From Paracoccaceae bacterium (GTDB lineage Bacteria > Pseudomonadota > Alphaproteobacteria > Rhodobacterales > Rhodobacteraceae): a stretch of DNA of 17,389 bases. Under the pieces are notes generated by a model. That model was not told the origin of the DNA, made no database searches, and saw only the letters and a list, made by a program, of their open reading frames with translations. The DNA lies in assembly GCA_030626365.1 (NCBI GenBank), contig DAOUPC010000015.1, positions 1-17,389 on the forward strand, in the 5' to 3' direction. Positions 1 through 8,033 of the stretch are shown piece by piece. The first letter of the stretch is position 1, and every line of letters starts with the position of its first letter. A program made the position numbers and the translations under genes.

Positions 1-183
1 GCCGTTATCAACTCGGCGTTTACTCCGAGCGAGGAAGAAATCAACCAGGCCCGCCGAATTGTTGAATTGTTTGCAAACAACCCGGGTGAGGCGACATTGA
101 GCCTGGATGGCGTCATGCTGGATATTCCACACCTCAAGCAGGCCCGGAAAACTTTGGCCATGGCGGCCGATGAGGATTGCTGA
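1..183 (+). CDS. HpcH/HpaI aldolase / citrate lyase beta (CitE)-like CoA-ester lyase, C-terminal end only
   Basis: The window opens inside a coding region in frame 1; 60 codons are visible before the TGA at 181-183. The peptide contains FTPSEEEINQARRIVE and then GVMLDIPHLKQARKTL. That is the usual C-terminal tail of CitE-like or malyl-CoA lyase-like enzymes of the HpcH/HpaI fold, where a helix ending in an A-x-R-I-V pattern precedes a D-x-PH-x-x-x-A segment. Family members cleave or form CoA thioesters such as malyl-CoA or citramalyl-CoA. The catalytic barrel lies outside the window, so the substrate cannot be read. The gene is convergent with glcB, with 18 bases between the stops. Hand-counted GC is about 53-57%, lower than most of the window but like the adjoining 3' part of glcB, so the two may share a history. 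The family call is fairly safe; the exact enzyme is not. Confidence 0.7.
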   Translation, partial: AVINSAFTPSEEEINQARRIVELFANNPGEATLSLDGVMLDIPHLKQARKTLAMAADEDC

Positions 184-201
184 TATCGCTCAGCCCTGCG
201 G

Positions 202-2349
202 CTACTGACCAAAGCGGGCCTTGGCCTCGATTCTGCGGCGATGCAGAATGGGTTCGGTATAGCCGCTGGGTTGTTCGCGGCCGAGGAATACCAGGTCGCA
301 GGCCGCCTGGAATGCAATGCTGTCGTCATAATCCGGCGCCATGTTGCGGTACAACGGGTCGCCTGCATTCTGAGCATCCACGATCACCGCCATGCGTTGC
401 AGGGTTTCCATTACTTGCTCCTCAGAACAGATTCCGTGGTGCAGCCAGTTGGCAATGTGCTGGCTGGAGATACGCAGCGTGGCGCGGTCTTCCATCAAGC
501 CGGTATGGTTGATGTCCGGGACTTTGGAACAGCCTACTCCCTGGTCGATCCAGCGCACGACATAGCCGAGTATTCCCTGGGCATTGTTGTCCAGGTCCGC
601 CTGGATCTCTTCAGTACTCAGTTGGCGCTCACCCAGCAGTGGCGGAGTCAGGATGTCATTCAGGCTGGCTCTCGGGCGGGACTGCAGTTCTTTTTGTCTT
701 TCACTGACGTTGTAAGCAAGGTAATGCATGGCGTGCAGCGTGGCAGCCGTGGGGGAAGGCACCCATGCGCAACTGGCCCCGGCTTGCAGATGAGCCAGCT
801 TGGTTTCGACCATTTCTTTCATTTCATCGGGCATGGCCCACATGCCTTTGCCGATCTGGGCCTTGCCGCGTAAACCACATTCCAGGCCGATATCCACATT
901 CCAGTCTTCGTAAGCCAGGATCCATGGTTGTTGCTTGATGGACTCTTTGGGCAGCACTGCCCCGGCTTCCATACTGGTGTGAATTTCATCACCGGTGCGA
1001 TCCAGAAAACCTGTGTTGATAAATGCGACCCGTTCACTGGCCGCGCGGATGCACTCTTTCAGGTTGACGGTGGTGCGGCGTTCTTCGTCCATGATGCCGA
1101 TTTTGACAGTATTGCGGGGCAAGCCCAGCATGTCCTCGACCATATCAAAGGTACGCACGGCAAAAGCCACCTCTTCGGGGCCGTGCATCTTGGGTTTGAC
1201 CACATAAACCGACCCGTGTTGCGAATTGCCGCCCGCGCGGTTCAGGTCGTGCATGGCGGCCATCACGGTTATGGCCGCATCCATCAGCCCCTCGGGGATT
1301 TCATGGCCATCGCTGTCCAGAATGGCCGGGTTGCTCATCAGGTGGCCCACGTTGCGCACCAGCATCAGCGCGCGACCCTTGACGCTGACCACCCCGCCAT
1401 CCGGTGCGGTAAAATCACGATCCGCCGCCAGACGGCGCGTCACCTGCCGCCCGCCTTTGTCCAGCACAGCCGCAAGATCGCCGCGCATCAGGCCCAGCCA
1501 GTTGGTATAGGCCACCACTTTGTCCTCGGCGTCGACACAGGCCACCGAATCTTCGCAATCCATGATCGCCGACATCGCGCTTTCCAGCCGCACATCGGCC
1601 AGACCGGCCTGATCGTGGCTGCCGATCGTATGCGTGCGGTCAAACACCAGTTCCACATGCAGGCCATTGTTGACCAAAAGAACCGCGTCGGGGGCCCTTG
1701 GATCACCAAGATACCCGGCGAACTTGCCCGGTTCCTGCAACGCCAGCCCATCAACCAGCAACGCGCCGTCGCGCACATGATAGCGCCGCGCATCCGCGTG
1801 GCTGGTTCCCTCAACGGCAAACACCTCGTCCAGAAACACCCGTGCGCGTGCCACAACCCGTGCGCCGTGCCCCTTGTCATAGCCCCCTTTTGGCGGGGCA
1901 TCCCCCATCGCATCGGTGCCATAAAACGCATCATACAGGCTGCCCCAGCGGGCGTTGGCAGCGTTCAGCGCATAGCGCGCGTTGGTCACCGGAACCACCA
2001 GTTGCGGCCCCGCCACCTTGGCGATCTCGGAATCTACATTGGTGGTGTCGATCTGAAAATCCGCGCCCTCGGGCAGCAGATAACCGATATCTTCCAGAAA
2101 CGCCTTATAGGCCTCGTGGTCGTGCGGCTGGTCGCGGTGGGCGATATGCCAGGCATCAATCTGCCCCTGCAATGTCTCGCGCCGCGCCAGCAGCGCCCGG
2201 TTGTCCGGCCCCAGCGTTTGCACCATCGACGCCAGACCGGCCCAGAAAACCCCTGGCGCAACGCCCGTCCCCGGCAGGGCCGCGTTCTCGACGAAATCCA
2301 CCAACTCGGCCGCAACCTGCAACCCGTTCCTGTCCTGCCTGTCCGTCAT
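202..2349 (-). CDS. glcB: malate synthase G
   Basis: Condenses glyoxylate with acetyl-CoA to give malate in the cytoplasm; the anabolic step of the glyoxylate cycle and of glycolate/glyoxylate use. The 715-residue length fits the monomeric G isoform (about 720). Visible features include the start of domain A (GVFWAGLASMVQTLGP), the EDSVACVDAEDK segment, the catalytic Arg332 in LMLVRNVGHLM, Mg ligands Glu422 (MDEERR) and Asp450 (GFLDRTGDEIHTSMEAG), and the probable catalytic base Asp621 in MEDRATLRISSQ. Residue roles are by analogy with the E. coli enzyme. The ATG at 2347-2349 is preceded by an A/G-rich ribosome site (AAAGGGAAAG). The gene is divergent from pepN and convergent with the lyase gene. 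Oddity: GC falls from about 65-70% in the 5' part (above ~1200) to about 53-60% in the 3' part, as if the gene were mosaic. No frame damage is visible. Confidence 0.97.
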   Translation of the reverse strand: MTDRQDRNGLQVAAELVDFVENAALPGTGVAPGVFWAGLASMVQTLGPDNRALLARRETLQGQIDAWHIAHRDQPHDHEAYKAFLEDIGYLLPEGADFQIDTTNVDSEIAKVAGPQLVVPVTNARYALNAANARWGSLYDAFYGTDAMGDAPPKGGYDKGHGARVVARARVFLDEVFAVEGTSHADARRYHVRDGALLVDGLALQEPGKFAGYLGDPRAPDAVLLVNNGLHVELVFDRTHTIGSHDQAGLADVRLESAMSAIMDCEDSVACVDAEDKVVAYTNWLGLMRGDLAAVLDKGGRQVTRRLAADRDFTAPDGGVVSVKGRALMLVRNVGHLMSNPAILDSDGHEIPEGLMDAAITVMAAMHDLNRAGGNSQHGSVYVVKPKMHGPEEVAFAVRTFDMVEDMLGLPRNTVKIGIMDEERRTTVNLKECIRAASERVAFINTGFLDRTGDEIHTSMEAGAVLPKESIKQQPWILAYEDWNVDIGLECGLRGKAQIGKGMWAMPDEMKEMVETKLAHLQAGASCAWVPSPTAATLHAMHYLAYNVSERQKELQSRPRASLNDILTPPLLGERQLSTEEIQADLDNNAQGILGYVVRWIDQGVGCSKVPDINHTGLMEDRATLRISSQHIANWLHHGICSEEQVMETLQRMAVIVDAQNAGDPLYRNMAPDYDDSIAFQAACDLVFLGREQPSGYTEPILHRRRIEAKARFGQ

Positions 2350-2440
2350 ATTCTTTCCCTTTCGGCCAAATCCACGCCACCACGTATGCCCAACCCGTAG
2401 TGCGAAACCCCGCCACTGGCAACACGCCTTGCCCCATCAC

Positions 2441-2468
2441 TAACCCTGCCAATAACCCTGCCATTAAC
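2441..2468. repeat. 12-base tandem direct repeat in the glcB/pepN intergenic region
   Basis: Two adjacent copies of TAACCCTGCCA(A/T), at 2441-2452 and 2453-2464, are followed by a partial third copy TAAC (2465-2468). Only the last base differs between the full copies. The repeat lies in the 258-base region between the divergent starts of glcB (2349) and pepN (2608). It is therefore placed to be a regulator-binding array, but no regulator is identifiable from the window. Confidence 0.6.
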
Positions 2469-2472
2469 AAGG

Positions 2473-2506
2473 GCAACCGACCCGGGCCGGACAAGCAACC
2501 GACCCG
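2473..2506. repeat. Spaced 12-base direct repeat in the glcB/pepN intergenic region
   Basis: GCAACCGACCCG occurs exactly at 2473-2484 and again at 2495-2506. The start-to-start distance is 22 bases, about two helical turns, so a protein could contact both copies on one face of the DNA. Just downstream is a perfect 10-base palindrome AAACCGGTTT (2532-2541) followed by a second CCGGTTT. A CAAACCCG word occurs at 2521-2528 and 2574-2581. Together these make an unusually repetitive control region; the function is inferred only from position. Confidence 0.55.
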
Positions 2507-2607
2507 CCCAGGAAAACATCCAAACCCGCGAAAACCGGTTTCCCCGGTTTGCTTTGCGTTCTAACATCACCTGCAAACCCGATCCATCCAGTCAACGAGG
2601 CCAAAAC

Positions 2608-5229
2608 ATGAGCAATCCCGCCCAGGAAACGATCTATCTCAAGGATTACACCCCCTTTGGCTTTGTCCCCGACAGCGTCCGCCTGACCTTTGATCTGGCC
2701 CCGAACGCCACCCGTGTCACCACCCGCATCGCCTTTCGCCCCAACCCGGACACCCCGGACCGCACCTTCTTTCTGCACGGCAAGAACCTGACCCTGATCA
2801 GCGCAACAATCGACGGGGTCGCGGTTTCGCCCGCGTTAACCGACAAGGGCCTGACCTGCCCGGTGCCCGATGCGCCCTTTATCTGGGAGACCGTTGTTGA
2901 GATTGACCCCAAGGGCAACACGGCGCTTGAAGGGTTGTACATGTCACCGCAGAACGTCGGAGCAGGCACAGGCGACACAGGCGAAAGTCTGCCGCCAGAA
3001 AATGCCATGTATTGCACCCAATGCGAGGCCGAAGGCTTTCGCAAGATCACCTATTACCCGGACCGCCCCGATGTGATGAGCATCTTTACCGTGCGGGTGA
3101 ACGGGCCGCACCCGGTCCTGCTCTCTAATGGGAATCCGGTGGGCGCGGGCGATGATTGGGCAGAATGGCACGATCCCTGGCCAAAACCGGCCTATCTGTT
3201 CGCCCTGGTGGCGGGCGATCTGGTGGCCCATTCCGACAGCTTTACCACCGCAGCCGGGCGCGATGTGGCGCTGAACCTGTGGGTGCGCCCCGGCGACGAA
3301 GGTAAATGCGCCTTTGGCATGCAGGCGCTGAAAAAGTCGATGACATGGGATGAACAGGTTTACGGGCGCGCGTATGATCTGGATGTGTTCAACATCGTCG
3401 CGGTGGATGATTTCAACATGGGGGCGATGGAAAACAAGGGGCTGAACATATTCAACTCTTCCGCCGTTCTGGCCAGCCCTGAAACCTCGACCGACATGAA
3501 CTTTGAGCGGATCGAGGCAATTATCGCACATGAATATTTTCACAACTGGACCGGCAACCGCATCACCTGCCGCGACTGGTTCCAACTGTGCCTGAAAGAG
3601 GGGCTGACGGTGTTTCGTGACGCCCAGTTCACCGCCGACATGCGCAGCGCCCCGGTCAAGCGCATCAGCGACGTGATCGAGTTGCGCGCCCGCCAGTTCG
3701 CCGAAGACAACGGCCCCCTTGCACACCCCGTGCGCCCGGCCAGTTTTCAGGAAATCAACAACTTTTACACCGCCACGATCTATGAAAAAGGGTCCGAGGT
3801 GATCGGCATGCTGAAACGGCTGGTCGGTGATGCCGCCTGGGCCGAGGCGCTGGAGCTGTATTTTGCGCGCCACGACGGGCAGGCCTGCACGATCGAGGAC
3901 TGGCTGGCGGTGTTCGCGGATGTGACGGGTCGTGACCTTGACCAGTTCAAACGCTGGTATTCTCAGGCCGGCACCCCGCGCCTGACGGTGAACGAAACCT
4001 GGGCCGGAGATACCGGGGATAAGGCGGGCGGGCGCTATACCCTGACCTTCAGCCAATCCACCCCGCCCAGCGCCACCAGCCCGGACCCACAGCCACAGGT
4101 AATCCCGATCCAGGTCGGGCTGCTTGGGGCCAATGGCGACGAGGTGCTGGAAACCCGGATGCTGGAAATGACCCAGGCCAGCCAAAGTTTCACCTTTGAC
4201 GGGCTGGCAAACAGGCCTGTGCCGTCGATCCTGCGCGGGTTTTCTGCGCCGGTTATCCTTGAGCATGAGGCAGCCAATCCTGCCTTTCTGCTGGCGCATG
4301 ACACCGACCCGTTCAACCGCTGGGAGGCCGCCCGCACGCTGGCCCGTGACACGCTGATGGGGATGGCCACAAAAGACACGCCCCCCGACACCGCCTATCT
4401 GGACGGCATACTGGCGGTGCTGCGTGACGATACCCTTGATCCGGCCTATCGCGCGCTGATGCTGGCACAGCCGGGTCAGTCGGAACTGGCCGCCGCCCTG
4501 CACGCGGCCGCCACCACGCCGGACCCCGGTGCAATCTGGACCGCTGCAGAGGCATTGAAACTGGCGCTGGCGCAGCACGTGCAGGATACGATTCCGCGTA
4601 TCAGCGCAGCGATGCAGGTCGATGCCCCCTATCTTGCTGACGCGGATCAGTCGGGCAAACGCGCCCTTGGTGGTGCGGTTCTGGCGCTGACCTCGCGGCT
4701 GGATGGCGGCGCGGCGGCGGCGGCGCAATATGCACGCGCCGATAACATGACGCTGCAACTGTCGGCGCTTGCCTGCCTGCTGAGTGCGGGCAAGGGCGCG
4801 CCCGAACTGGCCGCCTTTCGTAAACAATGGCAGGGCGACCGGCTGGTGATGGACAAATGGTTCGGCTTGCAGGTGATGCAGGCAGACCCGGACAAGGCCG
4901 CCGAAACCGCCCGTGCCCTGACCGGGGACGATGATTTCAACTGGACCAACCCCAACCGGTTCCGCGCAGTATTTGGCGCACTGATTGCCAATCACGCCGG
5001 GTTTCATGCGGCCAACGGCACGGGCTATGCGCTGCTGGCTGACTGGCTGATCCGGCTGGACGCGGTGAACCCGCAAACCGCGGCCCGCATGTGCAGCGCA
5101 TTCCAGACCTGGCGGCGCTATGACCGAAAGCGCCAGACGCTGATCGGCGGCCAGTTGGTGCGCATTGCCGCCACGCCGGACCTGTCGCGCGATACCCGTG
5201 AAATGATCAGCCGTATTCAGAAAGGATAG
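2608..5229 (+). CDS. pepN: aminopeptidase N (M1 family zinc metallopeptidase)
   Basis: Removes N-terminal amino acids from peptides in the cytoplasm as part of protein turnover. The 873-residue product matches E. coli PepN (870) in length and layout: N-terminal beta domain, thermolysin-like catalytic domain, then DUF3458-type beta and C-terminal helical domains. The exopeptidase motif GAMEN is at 272-276. The zinc site is HEYFH at 308-312 with the third ligand Glu331 in LKEGLTVF. I chose the ATG at 2608 because GAGG at 2597-2600 sits 7 bases upstream and the family consensus begins at about this point. An in-frame ATG at 2554 would add 18 unconvincing residues. The TAG stop is 3 bases before the next gene, whose ribosome site (AAAGGA) lies inside the pepN end, so the two are probably co-translated. 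Confidence 0.97.
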   Translation: MSNPAQETIYLKDYTPFGFVPDSVRLTFDLAPNATRVTTRIAFRPNPDTPDRTFFLHGKNLTLISATIDGVAVSPALTDKGLTCPVPDAPFIWETVVEIDPKGNTALEGLYMSPQNVGAGTGDTGESLPPENAMYCTQCEAEGFRKITYYPDRPDVMSIFTVRVNGPHPVLLSNGNPVGAGDDWAEWHDPWPKPAYLFALVAGDLVAHSDSFTTAAGRDVALNLWVRPGDEGKCAFGMQALKKSMTWDEQVYGRAYDLDVFNIVAVDDFNMGAMENKGLNIFNSSAVLASPETSTDMNFERIEAIIAHEYFHNWTGNRITCRDWFQLCLKEGLTVFRDAQFTADMRSAPVKRISDVIELRARQFAEDNGPLAHPVRPASFQEINNFYTATIYEKGSEVIGMLKRLVGDAAWAEALELYFARHDGQACTIEDWLAVFADVTGRDLDQFKRWYSQAGTPRLTVNETWAGDTGDKAGGRYTLTFSQSTPPSATSPDPQPQVIPIQVGLLGANGDEVLETRMLEMTQASQSFTFDGLANRPVPSILRGFSAPVILEHEAANPAFLLAHDTDPFNRWEAARTLARDTLMGMATKDTPPDTAYLDGILAVLRDDTLDPAYRALMLAQPGQSELAAALHAAATTPDPGAIWTAAEALKLALAQHVQDTIPRISAAMQVDAPYLADADQSGKRALGGAVLALTSRLDGGAAAAAQYARADNMTLQLSALACLLSAGKGAPELAAFRKQWQGDRLVMDKWFGLQVMQADPDKAAETARALTGDDDFNWTNPNRFRAVFGALIANHAGFHAANGTGYALLADWLIRLDAVNPQTAARMCSAFQTWRRYDRKRQTLIGGQLVRIAATPDLSRDTREMISRIQKG

Positions 5230-5232
5230 AGC

Positions 5233-5973
5233 ATGCGTAAAACACTTCTTATCACCGGGGCCAGTGCCGGTATCGGCGCCGCCACCGCCCTTAAGGCGGC
5301 CAGCGCGGGCTATGATCTGGCGCTGAACTATCACAGCAACCCCGCCGGAGCCAAAGCCATTGCCGCCGCAGCCACCGATGCCGGCGCGCGGGTGATCCTG
5401 TGTCCGGGCGATGTGGCCACCCCCGAGGGGATCGCGGACATTTACGCCCGGGTCGACGATGGCTTTGGCCGGCTGGACGGGCTGGTCAACAACGCAGGTG
5501 TGGTGGACATGATCGCCAAAGTCACCGACTTTACCCATGCCCGCCTGCGCCGGATGTTCGACATCAACGTGATCGGTGCCATGCTGATCGCCAAAGAGGC
5601 CGTGCTGCGCATGCAGGCGCAGGGCAGCGGTGGGGTGATCGTCAATGTATCATCTGCCGCGGCGCGGCTGGGTTCGGCCAATACCTTTGTTGACTATGCC
5701 GCCTCAAAGGCCGCCATCGACACCTTTACCAAGGGCCTTAGCGACGAGGTGGCCCCGGATGGCATCCGGGTCAACGCCGTGCGCCCCGGCATCATCGAAA
5801 CCGATATCCACGCCAAGGCCGGCGCGGCAGAGCGGGTGGGCCTGATCACCCCAAGCATCCCCCTGCGCCGCAGCGGACATGCCGACGAAGTGGCCGACGC
5901 CATCCTTTACCTGCTGTCGGATCAGGCCAGCTATATCACCGGCACGACACTGGACATAACCGGCGGGCGCTGA
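5233..5973 (+). CDS. SDR family NAD(P)-dependent oxidoreductase
   Basis: A 246-residue classical short-chain dehydrogenase/reductase with a Rossmann fold. The nucleotide-binding TGASAGIG is at 8-15, NNAG at 86-89, the catalytic Ser at about 141 (NVSS), Tyr155 and Lys159 (YAASK), and the PG motif follows in VRPGIIETDIH. The end DITGGR is typical of FabG/glucose-1-dehydrogenase-like members. It should reduce or oxidise a carbonyl/hydroxyl using NAD(P); the substrate cannot be read. The residue region after beta-2 (NYHSNP) lacks the acidic residue that favours NAD, which hints weakly at NADP. The ATG at 5233 follows AAAGGA inside the pepN 3' end. Its TGA overlaps the next ATG (TGATG at 5971-5975), so the three genes look like one coupled unit. 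Confidence 0.92.
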   Translation: MRKTLLITGASAGIGAATALKAASAGYDLALNYHSNPAGAKAIAAAATDAGARVILCPGDVATPEGIADIYARVDDGFGRLDGLVNNAGVVDMIAKVTDFTHARLRRMFDINVIGAMLIAKEAVLRMQAQGSGGVIVNVSSAAARLGSANTFVDYAASKAAIDTFTKGLSDEVAPDGIRVNAVRPGIIETDIHAKAGAAERVGLITPSIPLRRSGHADEVADAILYLLSDQASYITGTTLDITGGR

Positions 5974-6416
5974 TGGGGGCCGCGATGGCGGCCACGTTTG
6001 AATTCACCCGTCAGGGGCGCACGCGGCGCACACTGGCAATCGTGGTCAGTATCTACGCCGGGCTGGCGGGGGCGGTAATTGTGATCGATGCCGCCTGGTG
6101 GCTGGTGGCCGCACTGGCATTGCTGACCCTGCCCGCGCTGTGGGATCTGTGGCGCAATCCCGGTGCCGGGGTGCGGTTGAACGACAGCCGGCTGAACTGG
6201 CACACGGGGCGGCGCGGCGGCATGCTGAACCTGCAAGAGATCAACCATATGCGCTTTGACACGCGCTGGGATTTTTCGGTGCGGGTCACGGCCGTTCTGA
6301 TGGGTGACAAGCAGATTCGCCTGCCCCACGAGGCGCTGCCACCGCACCGCACATTCGAAACCGAACTGCGCGCGCGCCATGTTCGGGTCGTGCGGCACCA
6401 TTTCACTATATTCTGA
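5973..6416 (+). CDS. hypothetical two-helix membrane protein with a soluble C-terminal domain
   Basis: I do not recognise a named family. The 147-residue product has a short basic N-terminus (RQGRTRR, 13-19), two hydrophobic helices at roughly 20-38 and 42-57, then a ~85-residue soluble domain rich in beta-type alternation (VRLNDSRLNWHTGRRGG, FSVRVTAVLMG). That layout resembles small bacterial membrane proteins with a PH-like domain, but this is only a resemblance. The positive-inside rule puts both ends in the cytoplasm. There are no cysteines. The start at 5973 overlaps the stop of the dehydrogenase gene (TGATG), the normal sign of coupled translation. An alternative in-frame ATG at 5985 has a G-rich stretch upstream. 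It is probably the last gene of the pepN unit; its role is unknown. Confidence 0.75.
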   Translation: MGAAMAATFEFTRQGRTRRTLAIVVSIYAGLAGAVIVIDAAWWLVAALALLTLPALWDLWRNPGAGVRLNDSRLNWHTGRRGGMLNLQEINHMRFDTRWDFSVRVTAVLMGDKQIRLPHEALPPHRTFETELRARHVRVVRHHFTIF

Positions 6417-6593
6417 AACCCTGCGACCGTTTCCCGCCCACTTTATGCCACGTAAATTTCGCAATACCTGTCCCGAAACACCGCACCCCTGCCATGTTTG
6501 CGCCCGATTGCCACAGCATGTTCCAATCCAAGATACACCCCTGCTGCCCGCCAATCCTTGTGCTTGCCGGATTCTGCTGACGATGGACATAAT

Positions 6594-7907
6594 ATGCTGA
6601 AATTGCCTCTTCCCACGCTTGCTGCATTCGCCCCGACGATTGCCTATCTGAAATCCCGCTTTGGCATTGTCACGATCGAAAGGCTGGCCCTTGCGCCACC
6701 GCCCCAGGCCCTGTCCATTGCGCATCATCCCAAGGCCAAACAAGATCTGAGCCACGAGGATTACCTGAGCATTCCCACCCTGAACCAGAGCCCCGACGAC
6801 CAGGCCTGCCGCGAGGCACATCTGCGGGGGCAGTTTCTGGCCCGCCAGGACCGCTGGGATGAACTGGCCCTTGAAATCAGCGCCGCCGACAAGGACCGAA
6901 AAATTACCCCTGGCGGAATGCCGGTGGCCGATCTGCTGGCCTATGGGGCGCGTTCAGACGTCGTTCACGGGGTTGAACATGCGTTGCAGGAAGGCCGCAA
7001 AGCCGGTGAGGCCCCCCTGACAAACGGCATCCTCGCCCTTGAGGCCGTGCAGCGCGATTATGCCAGCGAACCGCTGATCACCCTGATCGTGGCGCTGGCC
7101 CATATCGACATCGGCTGGGCCTGGCGCGGCACCAACTGGGAAAGCGTTGCACCCACCGCGCACCGCAGCCGCTGTGCGGCGCATTTCGACCGGGCACAAC
7201 ACCTGTTGTCCCCCCTGTGCGGCATCGAATTGGACAGCCCCCTTTTGGCCGCCGCCCGCTGTGCCCTGCTGGCCGGGCAGCGTGACCCGCAATCGCGTAT
7301 CGCGGATGATTACGAAGACCTGATCGACCTTGACCCGTATAATCACCGACACATGCGCGCCTTGGGCAATCATTTGCTACCGCGCTGGTTCGGGGACTAT
7401 CCACAACTGGAACTGGAAGCGCGACGCACCGCATCGCGGACCCAGGATATCTGGGGGGCCGGTGGTTATACGTGGGTGTATTTCGATGCGATTGCCGCCG
7501 ATGAACAAGCCTGTGCCAGGGTTGATGTCGATTTCTTCATCGACGGCCTTCGTGACATCCTTGTCACGCGCCCCGATCAGGCCATGGTCAACCTGCTGGC
7601 CGCCTATTGCGCCGTGGCACTGCAACATGCGCCTGGGTTAAGCTCTGAGGCCGACCTGCAGCGTATGCAAATTGCCGATTGCGCCAAATGGCTGATCCAT
7701 GACCACCTGACAGAACTTCACCCGATGATCTGGGCCCATGCGGCGGATGGGTTTGACAACAACTCGCGGGTTACATCGCTCAACCGGTTTGCCGCCCGTG
7801 GCCGGGCCTATGCGATGCAAACCATCGCCGATCAGTTCCGTGACGATATCGAACAGGGCCTGCACGTAACCTTTACCCCGACCGGACCGCAATTGCATCC
7901 GACCTGA
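6594..7907 (+). CDS. conserved-looking hypothetical protein, mostly helical, 437 aa
   Basis: Not recognised. The frame stays open for 437 codons from the ATG at 6594 and has the G/C third-position preference of its neighbours, so it is very likely a real gene. The protein is soluble, with no signal peptide or membrane span. It is rich in Ala/Leu helical stretches that could form a TPR-like or other helical-repeat fold (for example residues ~170-260). Conspicuous segments are HIDIGWAWRGTNWE, DLIDLDPYNHRHMRALGNH, RWFGDYPQLELEARRTA and WGAGGYTWVYFDAI. These Trp/Gly-rich blocks look like conserved cores. The frame extends upstream to 6498, but the 32 extra residues look non-coding; GGA at 6585-6587 gives only a weak ribosome site. 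A 177-base gap before it and a hairpin after it suggest a single-gene unit. Confidence 0.8.
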   Translation: MLKLPLPTLAAFAPTIAYLKSRFGIVTIERLALAPPPQALSIAHHPKAKQDLSHEDYLSIPTLNQSPDDQACREAHLRGQFLARQDRWDELALEISAADKDRKITPGGMPVADLLAYGARSDVVHGVEHALQEGRKAGEAPLTNGILALEAVQRDYASEPLITLIVALAHIDIGWAWRGTNWESVAPTAHRSRCAAHFDRAQHLLSPLCGIELDSPLLAAARCALLAGQRDPQSRIADDYEDLIDLDPYNHRHMRALGNHLLPRWFGDYPQLELEARRTASRTQDIWGAGGYTWVYFDAIAADEQACARVDVDFFIDGLRDILVTRPDQAMVNLLAAYCAVALQHAPGLSSEADLQRMQIADCAKWLIHDHLTELHPMIWAHAADGFDNNSRVTSLNRFAARGRAYAMQTIADQFRDDIEQGLHVTFTPTGPQLHPT

Positions 7908-7943
7908 CACCGGGTCAGTTGGCCTTACCGCATGATTAAAGGT

Positions 7944-7964
7944 CCTGAACGGCGTATGTTCAGG
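7944..7964 (+). terminator. Possible transcription terminator hairpin
   Basis: A perfect 7-base stem CCTGAAC / GTTCAGG encloses a 7-base loop (GGCGTAT), 36 bases after the stop of the 437-residue protein gene and before the convergent hxlR gene. There is no T-run after the stem (GGGCGTT follows), so it would be a weak intrinsic terminator at best. It could equally be a Rho-dependent 3' end or an mRNA-stabilising hairpin. Confidence 0.3.
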
Positions 7965-8033
7965 GGCGTTCAACAGCGCACCAATTGATATACAACATAT
8001 TCCTCGCAACATGACGGGCTTGGCCGTTGTGGT

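Noticed and set aside
67..80. Perfect 14-base palindrome TTGTTTGCAAACAA, containing a TTTGCAAA word
   Set aside because: It lies inside the lyase coding sequence (codons for Leu-Phe-Ala-Asn-Asn) near its 3' end, not in a promoter region, and the codons explain it without a binding site.
928..2400. Long open frame on the + strand opposite glcB (490 codons)
   Set aside because: It is the antisense shadow of glcB, which has every malate synthase motif; high-GC genes commonly leave such frames open. The predicted product has no recognisable domain.
2944..5538. 864-codon open frame on the minus strand opposite pepN
   Set aside because: Antisense shadow of pepN and the dehydrogenase gene; Gly/His/Arg-rich product with no family features, and it crosses two well-supported genes.
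6417..6593. Promoter TTGCCG-18-CATAAT directly before the ATG at 6594
   Set aside because: The -10-like box abuts the ATG, so transcription would start inside the coding region; the match is not usable for the chosen start.
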